Source of the DNA: Ischnura elegans
Lineage: Eukaryota > Arthropoda > Insecta > Odonata > Coenagrionidae
Assembly: GCF_921293095.1 (NCBI RefSeq)
Contig: NC_060259.1
Span: 75,884,120-75,948,119 of the forward strand
Direction: 5' to 3'
DNA: 64,000 nt
Part shown: piece by piece, positions 21,396-33,803 of the stretch
Position numbering within the stretch: position 1 is the stretch's first letter
How the letters are laid out: the number at the start of each line of letters is the position of its first letter
Notes under the pieces: generated by a model
The model's database searches: none
Told to the model about the DNA's origin: nothing
Seen by the model: the letters and a program-made list of their open reading frames with translations, nothing else
Translations under genes and position numbers: made by a program

Positions 21396-22533
21396 GTACC
21401 CTAAACTGTCAGGCTCCATTGGTGATTGGCGTTGGTTTACAGAAGGCACGTTGGCAAGTTGGTTTACAATATTAGTTTGCAGCAACAGAGAGGAGGCTAA
21501 GACAAATATTAAACTAGGAAAGCATAAGCTTGAAGAGGTGAAAGAGTTTTCTTACCTAGGAAACCGAATTGCCAAAGATGGACGAAGCAAGAAAGAAACA
21601 GTCAGTAGAATAGCGCAGGCGAAGAGGACTTTCTACAAAAAGAAGAATCTTCTTACAGCTGAGAATAGTAAAATAGAAGTAAGGAAACAATTCATCAGAT
21701 GCTAAATATGAAGTATGTTTCTCTATGGAAGCGAGGCGTGGACGTTGACTGCAGCGGAGAAGTCAAGAGTGGAAGCATTCGAAATGTTATAAAATTCACT
21801 AACTCTAGCTTTACTTTGTGGTAAAAAAAAATTTAAAAATTAATTTTGCTAAACACTCAATATGCAACTGCCATAGGAGCGACTTTAAAATGAATATTTT
21901 AAAATTTTGCAATGACCGCCGTGTACTGGACTCTAGGGAGCAGTTAGAAATTTTAAAAATTATTGAAAGTCAGGACAGTACTCTAATAAATGAATATCTC
22001 TACCCATCTTTTTCCCCTATTCTGGCGTCCGTTTTAAAATTCATCAAGTAACTAGGTAACAATAATAAGATAAATCATAATTTTCGCCTGAAGATGATGA
22101 TAATTCATTGAAACCCGGCTCGCGCTCTGATAAAAAATCAGTGGTATAAGTAATTGTCTGATATCCAGGAAACTCATTCGAAATGTGGTGCTGTCGAAGA
22201 ATGATGAAGATAAAATGGATTGATTGTGTAAATAAGGAAGTGCTATGAAGTGTGGGAGAAAAGAGAAACCTCCTTAAAACCTTAAGCGTTAGACGCGATA
22301 ATTTAGTTGGCCACATTTTGAGGCTCAATGGCCTGATGAAGACAATTGTTGAAGGACAAGTGGAAGGGAAAAAGGGCAAGGGACGGCCCCGAATGAGTTG
22401 CATGGGACAAGTTATAAAGGATGTAGAAGAGAAGAAATACGTTGCTATAAAAAGGTTAGCGGACAGGAGAGAGAAATGGAGAGCTGCGTCAAATCAATCT
22501 TAGGGTTTTTGACTAATGATGATGATGATGATA
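21396..22533 (+). mobile_element. LINE insertion, 5'-truncated, ending in a (GAT)n tail
   Basis: An 8-bp repeat TTAAAAAG (21388-21395 and 22534-22541) flanks it. It encodes degraded RT C-terminal sequence: KLEEVKEFSYLGNRIAKDGR, FLYGSEAWTLTAAEK, then, beyond an insertion, RNLLKTLSVRRDNLVGHILR, EGKKGKGRPRM and WRAASNQS. The 3' end is a GAT run. The first bases resemble sequence near 20155-20520, so related copies occur nearby. Confidence 0.87.
21788..22174 (+). mobile_element. Penelope-like element fragment nested in the LINE
   Basis: A 12-bp repeat CATTCGAAATGT flanks it (21776-21787, 22175-22186). It encodes the end of a Penelope-like endonuclease region (LDSREQLEILKIIES, then STLINEYLYPSFSPIL) and continues into the terminal sequence cgcctgaagatgatgata / attcattgaaacccgg that is also present, inverted, at 29.3-29.5 kb. 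Confidence 0.78.
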
Positions 22534-22675
22534 TTAAAAAGTTAAAATTGTGGTTCTGCAATGTAAGGCAATGCGGGTAGACCCGCAAGGGGGGGGGGGG
22601 GCCGCGCCCCCATATGTTTCCGCCACTGCAGGGGGGTAAAAGAACTACTAAGATATTTGAGTCCGTTCACCAATT

Positions 22676-23000
22676 TTATTTTACTGTCGATCGTGATAGA
22701 CTTTGAAAATTAAAGGAATGCGCACTTTTACCGTTGTTCAATCTGTCATCTATTTCTCGAGCAATTCGTGGTGAAAAATCTACCGCTTCAACCCTTTCGC
22801 AGATAATTTGATGACGTCACGAACTCATATTGAGTTGTTCACAGTCATACAGCAACTCCGCAACGTCCTTGTGCATCGGCCTCGCATGGTTGTTTACACT
22901 CTTGCTTGCAAGCCCTTCCCTTGACGACCGAATATCTCTGAAGGAATAAATGTGTCAAACCTCTAATGACGTCACCAACTCATGAAAAGTGTACAGCAGA
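22676..23000. repeat. Second copy of the TGACGTCAC repeat
   Basis: gatgacgtcacgaactca, tcggcctcgcatggttg, cactcttgct and atgacgtcaccaactcatga follow the order seen at 3770-3985. Confidence 0.55.
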
Positions 23001-24682
23001 ATTCAGGTTTTTTTAGCTATGTCCCAATTAGCCAATTAGGTACTTTCATCTTAGGATTTGGGCAGGACGCTCTCTTGTAAGGGTGTCCCGATACGTTAGG
23101 TAGCAAAAGGAAAAGAATTTAGCTACTTTTCTTAACCACCAGCTTTGAGTATCAACGAGTGCATCCTTTTCCCGAGATTCAAAGCGTGGGAAGCGTCTTT
23201 AGGAAGTGCAGTGTGGCTGCCAGAGAGTAAATTATTTTTTTACAGGTAGTATTGATATTTTTAGGCTTGTACGAGTGCTTGGTAATTTTTGATTCGTTCA
23301 TAAAAATGAAATATCGTCACAGGGAGTGTTGAGATGACGGAGAGATTCTTCAGAATTACAAAAGAGAAAGAATAAACATGATCTTAAAATTACCAAACAA
23401 GAAAGTTAATTTCTAAAATAAGGTGGAAATTTAAATGGTGTACTGATCGTTAGTATAGAAAACGATTGTAATACTGTTAACTACATTAGAAGTAGACGCA
23501 AAAAAGTTTGCTACAAAATTAGCTAATACCTACAAAAGAAACGTGAAAATTAAATATTGAGCTAAAGCTGTGACTAAAAAAATACCTCAACTTTATCTAC
23601 TACTAAAACAAAACGGTTGTCTATTTTACTTACAGGATGAGAAAATGTCTTACTCCGATATCCATTCCTCAAAATCACTTCGGCCAACACAATATTGCAC
23701 GACAAAGTTAACAGTGTGGAATGAGAAGGGTTTCGTTCATCATTTGTTCAATTCATTCCGAATTTCTGTCATCTTTTATTGGTTCCATGCGCAGGATGGC
23801 AACACCTGGATAGGAAGTCCAAATTCGTCTCCTTTTTGGGTTGGCCACCCAGAATTTAACTGCCCAAATCCATGTTCTCTAGTGCCTAACGAGTTGGGAG
23901 TTCAAGATTACGAGGGTGAATGAGCAAGATTATACTTTGGTCCCAACTATTTTTTTCCATCCAACTACCGAATTTTTCTAATGAATTCAATTTCGGGCCT
24001 AAAAGGGAGGGCAGCAGTATGACAAAGGTTCAATCATGCTTTCTCACAACGCAACGCCACTACGCATTACACTACCATAAAGCAGCGAATAATATACAGC
24101 TCGAACGATTCCGTTTCATTTTTACACCGGTTCTCTGAACATGGCCCGCGCTAAATTATAGGGTGATCGTGAAGATATTTCAAAGGTAGCTCATGAATAA
24201 GTATTTATGGCCCGCTATTTTCTATGATTTCAGGGCGTAAAAATAACGTAAGTGGAAAAAGAATCGCTTCTCAGGGTTGCAATACTATCGAAATTAATAT
24301 GCATCAATTGACTGCCTAAGTAACATAGGTGCCCTCGTATATATTTGCCGGAACTTGTTTCATCAATCTTTATAAAGGCATTGGTTTTCGCCTAAAATTA
24401 TTGCGAATTTATTTGTTTAAAAGTTACTGAGGCAATCAAGATATAATTGAATGGCATCCTGATTAACGAAAAAGAAAGTTGACAATATTCTACAAATTTA
24501 TTGTACTTTAAAATAAACTGACTGTCGAAACGCGTCGTACTTTAAAAAATTGTGGAAAATTGATATTTCTCTTTTTCATTAATCAATGTATTTGTTATTG
24601 CATGTCACGTAGAATAGATAGTTCGAAGGAAAAAGACCAGAAATTGAAATGAATTAATAAATGGCTGTTTTACGAACGACAA
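23001..24682. other. Unassigned
   Basis: The plus-strand ORF at 23570-23923 has no recognisable motif and is treated as chance. Confidence 0.45.
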
Positions 24683-25353
24683 TAGGGTAGTTTCCTTCAT
24701 AAAAGAAAACGAAAGGCATTGATTGCGATTCGTTATCCACCATTAGTGTATTCATAATATACAAATCATTTGGTTTTATAAATCCCAGTTTAGACGAATG
24801 TTAATGGACAATTTTAACCTCCTTTGAAAAAGGACAGATTGGCGCCCATACGATGCCATTCCACGTGACGTCACAGGGGCCTAGATTCTATACGAGTATA
24901 TAGGAGTTGTACATCGTCTAAGATTACCTATGCACGCATGAGGCATAGAGTTCAGGAAAACATTTCTTAATAATCACCTATTAAAAATGCCTATGGAGGG
25001 AAAATTTCCTTTGTTTGGTAGGGTATTAATAATCCTTACTTAGGCCAAGCGCTACCTGCCAGCAGGGTACTCTACGCTACCCGCCGCGCTCAGCAGCAAG
25101 CAGTCTGCATCGTAGCGAAGTAGTTCATAGCCTCGCACCCAGGTGGTCTCAAACAGCAGCAGCCAGACGTCATACGGGCTTTTCCCAGCATTCATACTTA
25201 GCCGTCGAGTTTTCGCGCGCTTGAAAATTTTAACTTTTCATTAAATCGCAAAAAATAGACATCGTAATTTAAAAATCAAAAGGCGTGAAATATGTACTTC
25301 AGGAGTAATAATCTTTCGATTTAGGCAATAAAAAATAATAGGATACCACCCTA
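24683..25353 (+). mobile_element. TA-flanked MITE, copy 2, 671 bp
   Basis: It starts TAGGGTAGTTTCC and ends GATACCACCCTA. It differs from copy 3 by scattered substitutions and a short extra segment around 25085-25150. Confidence 0.82.
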
Positions 25354-25850
25354 TTGATGTTTGTGCCATAGAACCAATTCTTTTCAGCATTGAAACTCCA
25401 TTTAACTCTGGAAAATTGAGCATTGAGTCCCCTCCTTTCACCAGTGCCAAGGAAGTCAATTCGCCTCCTTTCTCCCTCATTTTCCCATTCGCAGACAGTG
25501 GCTTTGAAGATTGACAGTGGTCCTTGGGATCTGGAGATCCGAAAACTCAGATTGTGCCCCAATACTGCTATGATTTTGGAAGAATCTATACTTTGTGACC
25601 CACCGAGTTTCGAGCCATGCTTCGGGATTTTATCACGATGATAATGAAGATGCTGGTGCATTCATAACGGGTCACGTGGGTGTACATTTTTATTTAGGAA
25701 TGTAAAAGACTCTAGGTGAAATTTTTAAATGCAAATATCATGCCGATTTCGGAGTGACTAAAAAAATGCGAGGAACTGGATCTGATTGGCTGCATATTAT
25801 ATATTTAGCTCAAAAATTTTTCTCGAAGATTTAACACATCACAACTTCAC

Positions 25851-26363
25851 CAGTGACGTCGTGGCAAAATTAGCAGTTCTGGAACGCACTTTACTTAACT
25901 TCTTTTAGAAGTGAAATATTACTCTGTCTGTTTTTATTACAAGTTATAGTTTACATTTTATTTCAAATTTTTTGTTTTGGTTACGAATGTATATACTGAA
26001 AATTTGGAGGCAACAAAATTGATAAAAGTGGTATTTGACAATTATGTCTTATGTTAACCAGTGCCGGAACGGCGTTCCGGCCAGTAACGGATGCAGTAAA
26101 AACTCAAGGGGGGACGCAAAAGATATGTTGGGGTAGCTATACTTTTATCGTGATAGAAAATAATCAAGTTGCATGCAAATTTTAATATAGTATCATTTAA
26201 ACTGATTACACGCATAGACAAGACAATGATATCTATGATATAAAAAAGTTACAATTGTGGTTCTGCAATGTTCGGCAATGCGGACAGTCCCAATAGGGGG
26301 GGCGCGCGCCCCCTGCGTCCCCCATATGTATCCACCACTGGTTCCGGCACCATGACACCACTG
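25851..26363 (-). mobile_element. hAT-like MITE (family C, CAGTGACGTC) hosting another MITE
   Basis: The ends CAGTGACGTC and GACACCACTG are inverted repeats with a perfect 8-bp duplication AACTTCAC. Without the inner element it is about 246 bp and resembles, inverted, the copy at 31459. Confidence 0.92.
26082..26340 (+). mobile_element. hAT-like MITE (family B, CAGTAACGGATGC), 259 bp
   Basis: The ends CAGTAACGGATGCAG and GTATCCACCACTG are inverted repeats, flanked by a perfect 8-bp duplication GTTCCGGC. It sits inside the family C element at 25851-26363. Confidence 0.93.
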
Positions 26364-28842
26364 AACTTCACAAAAATCGAAGTCGGTAGGTACTATTTTT
26401 TTTGGAGACGGATGCAAAATTAAGCGACGTAATGATTTACAGCACACGCAACTCACATGTAGCCAAGTTCATCATCATCATTAGCTCCAACATTTTTTAG
26501 ATTTTCTCTCATCTGTGACGGCAAGAATTAGAGTGTTCACGACCACGAAGAGCATGAGACGGATGCGCGAGCCAGAGAAGTAGCGGAGAAGCACTGAACC
26601 GCTCGGCAAGAGTTAGTGACGTCATGAACTTTTCAGCGAAAGAGGTAAGCCAGTCAACATTTCGCAGCGAACAGCTCGAGAAGCAGGCGACGAATCAAAT
26701 AGGTATAAACGCGTGTCTCTTAGCTTATCAAACCCTATTGCAATATCTATCGACAACCTGAAGACGATGACGAACCGAGCCCTCAAAACGTCGTTATCAA
26801 AAAAAATTACCACTCGATGGCAAATCCAATAAATCTTCTTGCGGAAAAAATATCTATTTCACCAGTCTTACTCCTAGTGGCTCGAACTTGTTGATGTCCT
26901 GGATCTTGAGGATTACCGGGTCGATAAAAATTCACTCCGCGCTGTTTTCCTTCAAGGTGCTGTCCATGAATTACGGAGGATGCCCTAGTAGGTGACAAGA
27001 AAAGCTGCGATAGCATCATCTCACCCCGCCACAGACTGGGTCAATTGCGTCGAGGACCGGACACCATAAAGCATTGTGTACCCATCGGCACGAAAATATG
27101 GCCAAGGGCGATTCCTTATTTTACATTTGAAGAGAATACATCTAGCGTGATGCGTTCGCTCACAATTTATGGGGCGAAATCGCTTCGGGACGGAGCGGGC
27201 ATTTTACAAGGATAAGACGAGCAGGAAAAGTGTTCCCAAGGACTTTCGGAGTGAAGAATTGGAAAGGAAAAACCGTTAATCGAGGGCATCAAATGGAGGA
27301 GTTAGAAGGGAAAACGCGGGATGGTGGAAATGGGTGTGGCCCGAAGCTGAGAGCGTAAAAATGAAAACTTCCTCTGCGAGTTTGTTTTTTTTTTCCTTCT
27401 TTCGATATATTGGTGGGTATTAATAATGACTGGAGAAAACATTATAAATCATGGATCAAAATTGAATTAGGCCTGTTGACAAAACGATTACATAAAACGA
27501 TTTATATTTACATACATATTTACATTTATGTCTCCTACCTAGCTCTGAGGAAGGTGGATGTATGCCACCGAAAATTTAGTTCAGTGAGTGTTTTTTTTAT
27601 ATTTTTGTGTCCTGTGTTACAGCCAAACTTGGGATATATATATATAGGACAGAATAGATATTTATTCATGCTCTGGGTATACCGTTGGAACAAAATACAA
27701 TTTACAATAATTGGCTCATCAAAAGCACAAAGTTCATGAAAATATCAAGTAATAACAATAAAGTTGATTGATACACAAATAATAAAGAAATGACACGTAA
27801 ACAAGGATTGAAATTTGACAACACACAGAATATGTTGGCTGGCTGTATTTTATCTAGGAGTTTATTTTCGCTCTCCATTGAGTAAAGCCATGTATAATTT
27901 ATATTTAATCCAAGGTTATATATACGTAAATATAAATTACGAGTCACGAGTTTTTTTTTTTCACGAGTCCTATTCCTTTTTTGGCACTTCAGTTCGCTAA
28001 ATTTGCAATTAATTAAGACGATTTGTTTGTATTAATGCAATTCTTCTCTACAACAACTATTTCATTCAAGGAATCATCGAATTACCAAAATAAATCCTTA
28101 AAAAATCTCATCCAGGCACCGGTTCTCGGTTTCTGCACTTCAATGCGCATAATTAACAATTTCTAATGACGATTTATTTGTCTGAATGATTTGATGCTAT
28201 CATAGTCAAGAAAAGCGTTCAAGCAAAGAAATCCAATTTTTGCTAATTTAGGGTATTATTGTGCTGAAAGTAACAGGAACCGAGAACCGGTGGCTAAAAC
28301 TGATTCTCGGAACCGCTGTCTTAGGAATGATTATTCCGCTAATTAGTAGAAAAATTGATTGAAACTGATGTTATCGTACACCAGGTGAGCATTCAGGCAA
28401 AAACAAACCGTCTTGAGCAACTTTTAATTAAGCGCGATTGTTTGAAAAAAAAATCTTATTTTCTCGCACTTCATCCTTAGTGTGGCATGGCTTAATTCCA
28501 TCATGATGAGCTAAAAATGTACAAATCTCATTTTTACTCATAGTAGTCTGCATAAAAAAATTGAACACTGATTTATGAACTACCCTACCATTATCGTCTA
28601 AGAACATATTAATATTTTAAAAATCTCAAAAAACTTATACTCAATAATGGATAGCAGGGTTAAATAGGGTAAAACTACAGGCTAACGAGAGATTTGGCTG
28701 GGGCCATAGGACCACCACAAAAACCACCCGATCTGCTACGGGCGGTACCCTCACTACAACAAGGGGTGTTTTGCGGAGAGGAAATTGACTGTCCAATCTC
28801 AAAAAAATGCTTGAATACCGCTGATGTATTAAAAATTATGCA
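26364..28842. other. Mostly unassigned AT-rich sequence
   Basis: It contains a TGACGTCA motif near 26616, TATA-rich low complexity near 27510-27640 and the possible Penelope-like end; otherwise nothing was recognised. Confidence 0.45.
27540..27640 (+). mobile_element. Possible Penelope-like 3' end
   Basis: The segment ctctgaggaaggtggatgta followed by tgccaccgaaaatttagt resembles the two-part 'gaagatggtgg ... ccaccgaaa' signature at Penelope-like ends. No coding sequence supports it. Confidence 0.4.
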
Positions 28843-29709
28843 TCTATCTATCTATATAATTATAAAAGAGGATGTCTGTTTGTCTTTCAGCATGCGACTG
28901 CACGGAATGCGACCAAAATCAGCAAATAGTTGCATCTCATGCTATCGATCCCCGAAGTGAAATTCTGTTTGTGTCCGACGCGTCCCTTGCGTCGCTCTCT
29001 CATTACCGTTCGTTGCGTCACGTCATACAACCCCTGTGGTTTGGAATTCTGCTGGGTAGGCACACCTCTCGACACGATCAAAGGGAAAACATAACCAAAA
29101 GAACTCTACACTTAACTTTTAAAACTCTTGATGCAAACTTTTTTTCTAGGCTATACGTTCGCACAACGTATTCGGTCTACGCACGAACGGACACGCATAA
29201 CGATCAATGCTGTGGAGCGGGGTGTAAGTTGATCCCATGCGCGGTATGCGTAAATAATAATGTTTGCATTGTCAAGTTTTCCTGGATATACACAATTACT
29301 TATACCGCTTATTTTTATATCAGAGCGCGATCCGGGTTACAATGAATTATCATCATCTTCGACGCAAATTAATTAATTAATTAACGAATTATCATCATCT
29401 TCAGGCGCAAATTAATTAATTTGCGCCTGAAGATGATGATAATTCATTGAAACCCGGATCGCGCTCTGATAAAAAAATAAGTGGTATAAGTAATTGTGTA
29501 CATCCAGGAAAACTTAAAATGGAATACCACAAAGTAAAGCAAGATTTAGTGAATTTTTTCCATTGTTTACTATTACATACATACACCATCATCATACCTG
29601 CTTTGTTGCTTTGCCTAAAAATCCTGCCATGTGACCAAGAATTCCAAGTTCCAAGTTTCCCAATTCTATGTATAATATCTTTCCTGAGCAACGCCGGGTG
29701 GCCTGCTAG
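28843..29709 (+). mobile_element. Helitron-like non-autonomous element
   Basis: The 5' side begins with TCTATCTATATAATTATAAA then AGAGGATGTCTGTTTGTC, typical of arthropod Helitrons. The 3' side ends AACGCCGGGTGGCCTGCTAG followed by T, with a short GC stem before CTAG. No Rep/helicase is present. Penelope-like inverted ends (29280-29506) are nested in it. The exact 5' base is ambiguous within the TCTA repeats. Confidence 0.68.
29280..29506. mobile_element. Head-to-head Penelope-like terminal repeats
   Basis: Arms of about 93 bp (29280-29372 and 29411-29506) are inverted repeats with few mismatches around an AATT-rich spacer and part of a third copy. The arm sequence is the one that follows the Penelope-like coding end at 22090-22174. 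Confidence 0.75.
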
Positions 29710-29850
29710 TATACATAAAAATTCACAGAAGAGATAAGAAAAGATGGGATTGCAACTCAAAATGGACAAATACAACGGTGAAGAGGACGTTCGAAGAAGC
29801 CAGAAGTTAGGAGAAGAAATAACATGGCCAGACAGAGGTTAGAAACCAGA

Positions 29851-31375
29851 ACCTTGAGATTTCCTGTCGGTTTATCTTGTCATTGGTTCCTATTCGCTTG
29901 AATAATGCTTGCTGGTTATAAAATAAACAGGGATGGCAATCGAAACTAAACGAAGGTCAAAACTAGTTAAATTTCTTTCATTAATAATTTCGTTCCAGTT
30001 CATGTCCTTCACTGATTGGTGAGAATGCAGCCTATACTTTTATGCATATTCAAGGTATTTGTTTTTTATATTGCTTCAATTAATTATTTTTGTATCTTTT
30101 TCATATACATACCGTACATGCTGGATTTCCTGAGTTGAACTCGAATGAAGCAAAGAAAAGACTTGACCAGCCCGACATCCAATGACCATTGAAAGTCCAA
30201 GGAGCCGAACCAAATGTACTAAAAGAAGAAAATAATACATACCGATATCATATTTTGCACTGTAAGAATGAACTAAAATACCTATGTAAAAGAGCCCTGG
30301 CTCGGGGGAAGAGGGGGCCGGATTGTGGCCTCACCCGAGCCACGTAAAATAAAACAAAAGTAAAGTCAATCCAGGGAACGGAATGTAGAAACGAAATGGA
30401 TTTAAACCTGGGGAGTTTAACTCAGAGCCGAAACGAAATTGGAGTCAAAACTACTTCGGGTCGAAACTAAACTAAAACTCTGGGACGAAACGTAACGCAG
30501 ATAAGGTGTCGCACCGGAGGGACCACGTGATTCACCCTCTTACAGTTTAGTTTGGACCCATACAGCGAGTACGAAGTATGGTTGAATGAAGTGGAGGCTC
30601 GGCCTACCGGCATTAGATCCATGGGGCACTCATATCCTTGCCACTAACAGGAGATCGGTGAACGCAAACTGGCCATTCGATTTTTAAGCTCAATTTTTTT
30701 TATCTATTTACACGTATGTCAAACGTAATGGGTCGAAACTACTCCACTCAATTTCTAGGATAGAAACTTAACTATGAGCAGCAAAATTTAGTTCGGTTCC
30801 CGGGAGTAAAGTTTCGTCCGGGGTCAAAAACTAAACTCCTTGGTGATTTAAATTTCGTGAGGAAAGAAAACTATACCTAAGTCTCTTATTTTCATTTCCC
30901 TCCTGGTCGAAACGAAACATTTCCGTTTCGTTTTAATAAACACATTGATAATAAACACATTTTGGACACAGAGGCAAGGATATACAGCACAAGAATGAAA
31001 TGATAGTGAAATATAGTGACAGTCTTCTTATTAAGACATGTATTTGCGTCCTTGCATGATAGTAATTTTTTCAGAGACTTTAAATTATCTTCATGAATGA
31101 TAGTTAAAAATTTATTAGGCAATGTCGGCGCGTCAATATTGGATTTCCTGTCGGTTAATCTAGTCAGTGGTTTCAAGGCACAAGGATAATTTTTGCTGGT
31201 TATATGATAAACGCAATTTGGACACAGAGGCAAGAGGATACCCAGCACAAATATTAAATAATAATATATATTGTGACAGAGAATCTTCCTATAATCATAT
31301 TTATTTTTTTATTTTGCATCCATGTATAGATAGTAATTTTCCATGCATTTTGAATTACCTTCATTTAGTTCCAAT
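29851..31375 (+). repeat. Tandem duplication interrupted by an insertion
   Basis: Unit 1 (29851-29929 plus 30943-31135) and unit 2 (31138-31375) share atttcctgtcggttatct-like, tgctggttata, ttggacacagaggcaag and gatagtaatttt landmarks. The 1-kb segment 29930-30934 splits unit 1. Confidence 0.68.
29930..30934. mobile_element. Possible hAT-like insertion, about 1 kb
   Basis: An 8-bp repeat AATAAACA flanks the segment (29922-29929 and 30935-30942). It begins GGGATGGCAATCG, is rich in cgaaac-type motifs and splits an older duplication. The far end does not give a clear inverted repeat. A LINE/SINE-type tail (gtaaaagagccctggctcg, about 30270-30360) is embedded. Confidence 0.5.
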
Positions 31376-31458
31376 GCATTCTCGCGCTTCTCAAGACACT
31401 AATTGTTCGAATAGTACTGTTTCAAATACTTGTAGTCTGTAAATCAGGGGCTGAGATG

Positions 31459-31690
31459 CAGTGGTGTCATGGTGCTGGTTAACAAAAGACATAATAGTCA
31501 AATAACACTTGCTAACAAATAACAATTTTGCTGCCTCAAAATTTCTAATATATACAATCGTAACCAAAAAAGTGTAATAAAATTTAAATAATAACTTGTG
31601 TTAACAAAAACACACAGAGGAATATTTCACTTCTAAAAAAAGTTAAGGAAAGAGCGTTCCGGCACTGATAATTTTGCCAGGACGTCACTG
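31459..31690 (+). mobile_element. hAT-like MITE (family C), 232 bp
   Basis: It starts CAGTGGTGTCATGG and ends GACGTCACTG. The flanks CTGAGATG and CTGAGATT match at 7 of 8. The interior is AT-rich and non-coding. Confidence 0.88.
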
Positions 31691-33468
31691 CTGAGATTTT
31701 ATGTTGAGAGATGGAGAGAGGATCGAGTTCATCGTCTTCTTAATCTAACCACATCCCTATGTTCAAAGAAACTTAAATAAAGACTAAATTTAATTAATTT
31801 CATGCTGGAGCCCTGGTTAGGGGGGGACGGATGAGAAAAAATTCATTACTCACTTGACGCTCAACACCATTTACTAAATCAATTACAAGTTACAACGTGA
31901 GAAACTTAAAAGGTATTTTTAAAATCCATTCCAGCAGTTCCAACACATTTACGTAATTATCATGAGACAACTTTTCCGAGTATCATTTCTCAATCGTAAA
32001 ATTAATTAATTAAATAATATCTAAAATAACTTTTCATTTAATTAATGAATCAACTAAATTATTCAAATTAATTTTTAAAATTTCGATTTTTTTAATAAAT
32101 ATATTTCAAATTCATTTCAATTAAATCAACGGATTGAATAACTTTTTTTAATAATCTTACGAGGCGACACGGAAAATATCATCAGAACCGCTCTATATAT
32201 CCAGCTATGAGAGAAACGATGAAAATAGAGATATTTTTTCCAAACGGATGGATGTAGGGATTCGTTTTAACCGTTAGCGATGATGGACTTCAATGGATTC
32301 TATTTTAACTCAGGCATTTAAATCTCTCGCAGAGCACAACAACATTTTTTTACTTTCTCAAAAAAGGTTAACGGCTTATGTTCTAATGCCTTCCGCCTCA
32401 CGCCTATTAACGTGACTTGCGGGGAAGCGCTCATATTTATCATTTCTTACTTGGAATGGCTAACAACGTAAACTACGGGATAAACTCGCGTTCCGTGATT
32501 GTGTTGAAACATTTATGCGTGGTACATTCAGAAACAATCGTCACAGTGAAAACTGATGATGATGTTAAAAATTACTTTTGTGATGCTGAATTTTGAGAGT
32601 AGATTGTATTATGCTGAAAATCCTTTAAAAATTTATTTCCATTTGTTTTTGATGAAAATTTTTACATTTGAATTCACATGAGAAATTTTCTATTTCTTTT
32701 CCCTGTTTATCAAACCTATACCGAGTTTTTTTTACTTTTTTGTATATTATCTTTATACTGTGAAATTATTGGAGTTTCCCTTGAGCCAATAGAATTGATT
32801 TACACTTTATTAATTAAAACTGATGACGAAAATTTAAGCCGTTGAAACCTAGTGTTGATGATTCTAGTGAGGTAAAATTAGAGTATGATACGGCAAACGT
32901 GGAGGCAAACAGAAGAGTAAAATAAATAATTATGCATAGCACTTATATTATAATACCCACGTGGAACATGGTGTATGGGATATATTGTAAGTCGATAGCC
33001 GGGAGAGAAAAACCAAACCAAAAGGGAGAAAAAAACGCAAGCGGTTAAAGCAAATCAAGGAAGACTAGAAGAAAAATTACCACGGTGAAGTAATAAATAG
33101 TAGTGAAATAAAGACTGCAACCAGTCCTAAAGTTGTAATGCTCTCCACGTATCCAGAACCGTAATACTAAACCCAAGGGTCATCAACAGTTTTCTGCAAA
33201 AAAATCAATAAAAAGATATGATACATGGGCTTTGCATTCTGTTATTTTTTTAACTCCCTTACTGATTTAATCATTTATCCCATATAAACTACACGCCCAT
33301 TCCTCTCACCTCTGTAATAAGATAAAACCTCTCAGTTGCGTACGTATATGCAATTTTATATTATTTCAGAGAGGGTAGCGCCTTTATCTATTCCTTCAAG
33401 GGACAAACTCGCGGGAATTGCATAAAGTGTAACATATTTTCAAAAAACGTAACTGGACTCCGTTACAG
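31691..33468. other. AT-rich, nothing recognised
   Basis: Strongly AT-rich at 31980-32150 and 32560-32850. No gene or shared repeat was seen. Confidence 0.5.
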
Positions 33469-33788
33469 TTGCTTTACAAATGTATAGCAGTTAAAATCTT
33501 AACTGGCTACACTTACAAGTACAGTTATTTTTTAGAATTTTTTAAGTTAATCGAGATCAATGCACAGCAACTGGATGAGTTTTGTTTAACTACTAAACTA
33601 CTCGTGCGGAAAGGAAATGAACAAAATAACCTCCATAGGGCATTTTTCAATTGCTTTGTGCATAAGTATAAAGACTCGCACTTTGTTGGTCAGAATGTTA
33701 CTATATACGAGATTCTACCCAAATATTTGACAGGATGTAGCTTTGGTAAACTAAGGAAAAACTGTTACTTCCCAACTCATCTTGTATG
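33469..33788 (+). pseudogene. Possible piggyBac-type transposase fragment
   Basis: The reading frame contains FVGQNVTIYEILPKYLTGCS and FGKLRKN, which loosely resembles the Y-x-PG-x-x-LT-x-DE-x-L-x-x-FRGR region of piggyBac transposases, with a small residue pattern before it (AFFNCFVHKY). It is cut by the SINE-like insertion. The similarity is weak and it could be a chance ORF. Confidence 0.3.
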
Positions 33789-33803
33789 TGTATTGACGAT
33801 AGT

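Larger units (their letters stand above)
21243..22628 (+). mobile_element. hAT-like MITE (family B) split by a LINE
   Basis: The left part (21243-21395) and right part (22534-22628) together match the family B copy at 26082. The ends are CAGTAGCGGATACAG and TTTCCGCCACTG. The flanks CAGGAAGG and CAGGGGGG match at 6 of 8 bases. The middle is a later LINE insertion. Confidence 0.87.

Noticed and set aside
23570..23923. 117-residue plus-strand ORF
   Set aside because: No motif, no splice context and no related sequence in the window.
28872..29345. 157-residue plus-strand ORF
   Set aside because: It covers Helitron-like and Penelope-like terminal sequence and has no protein features.
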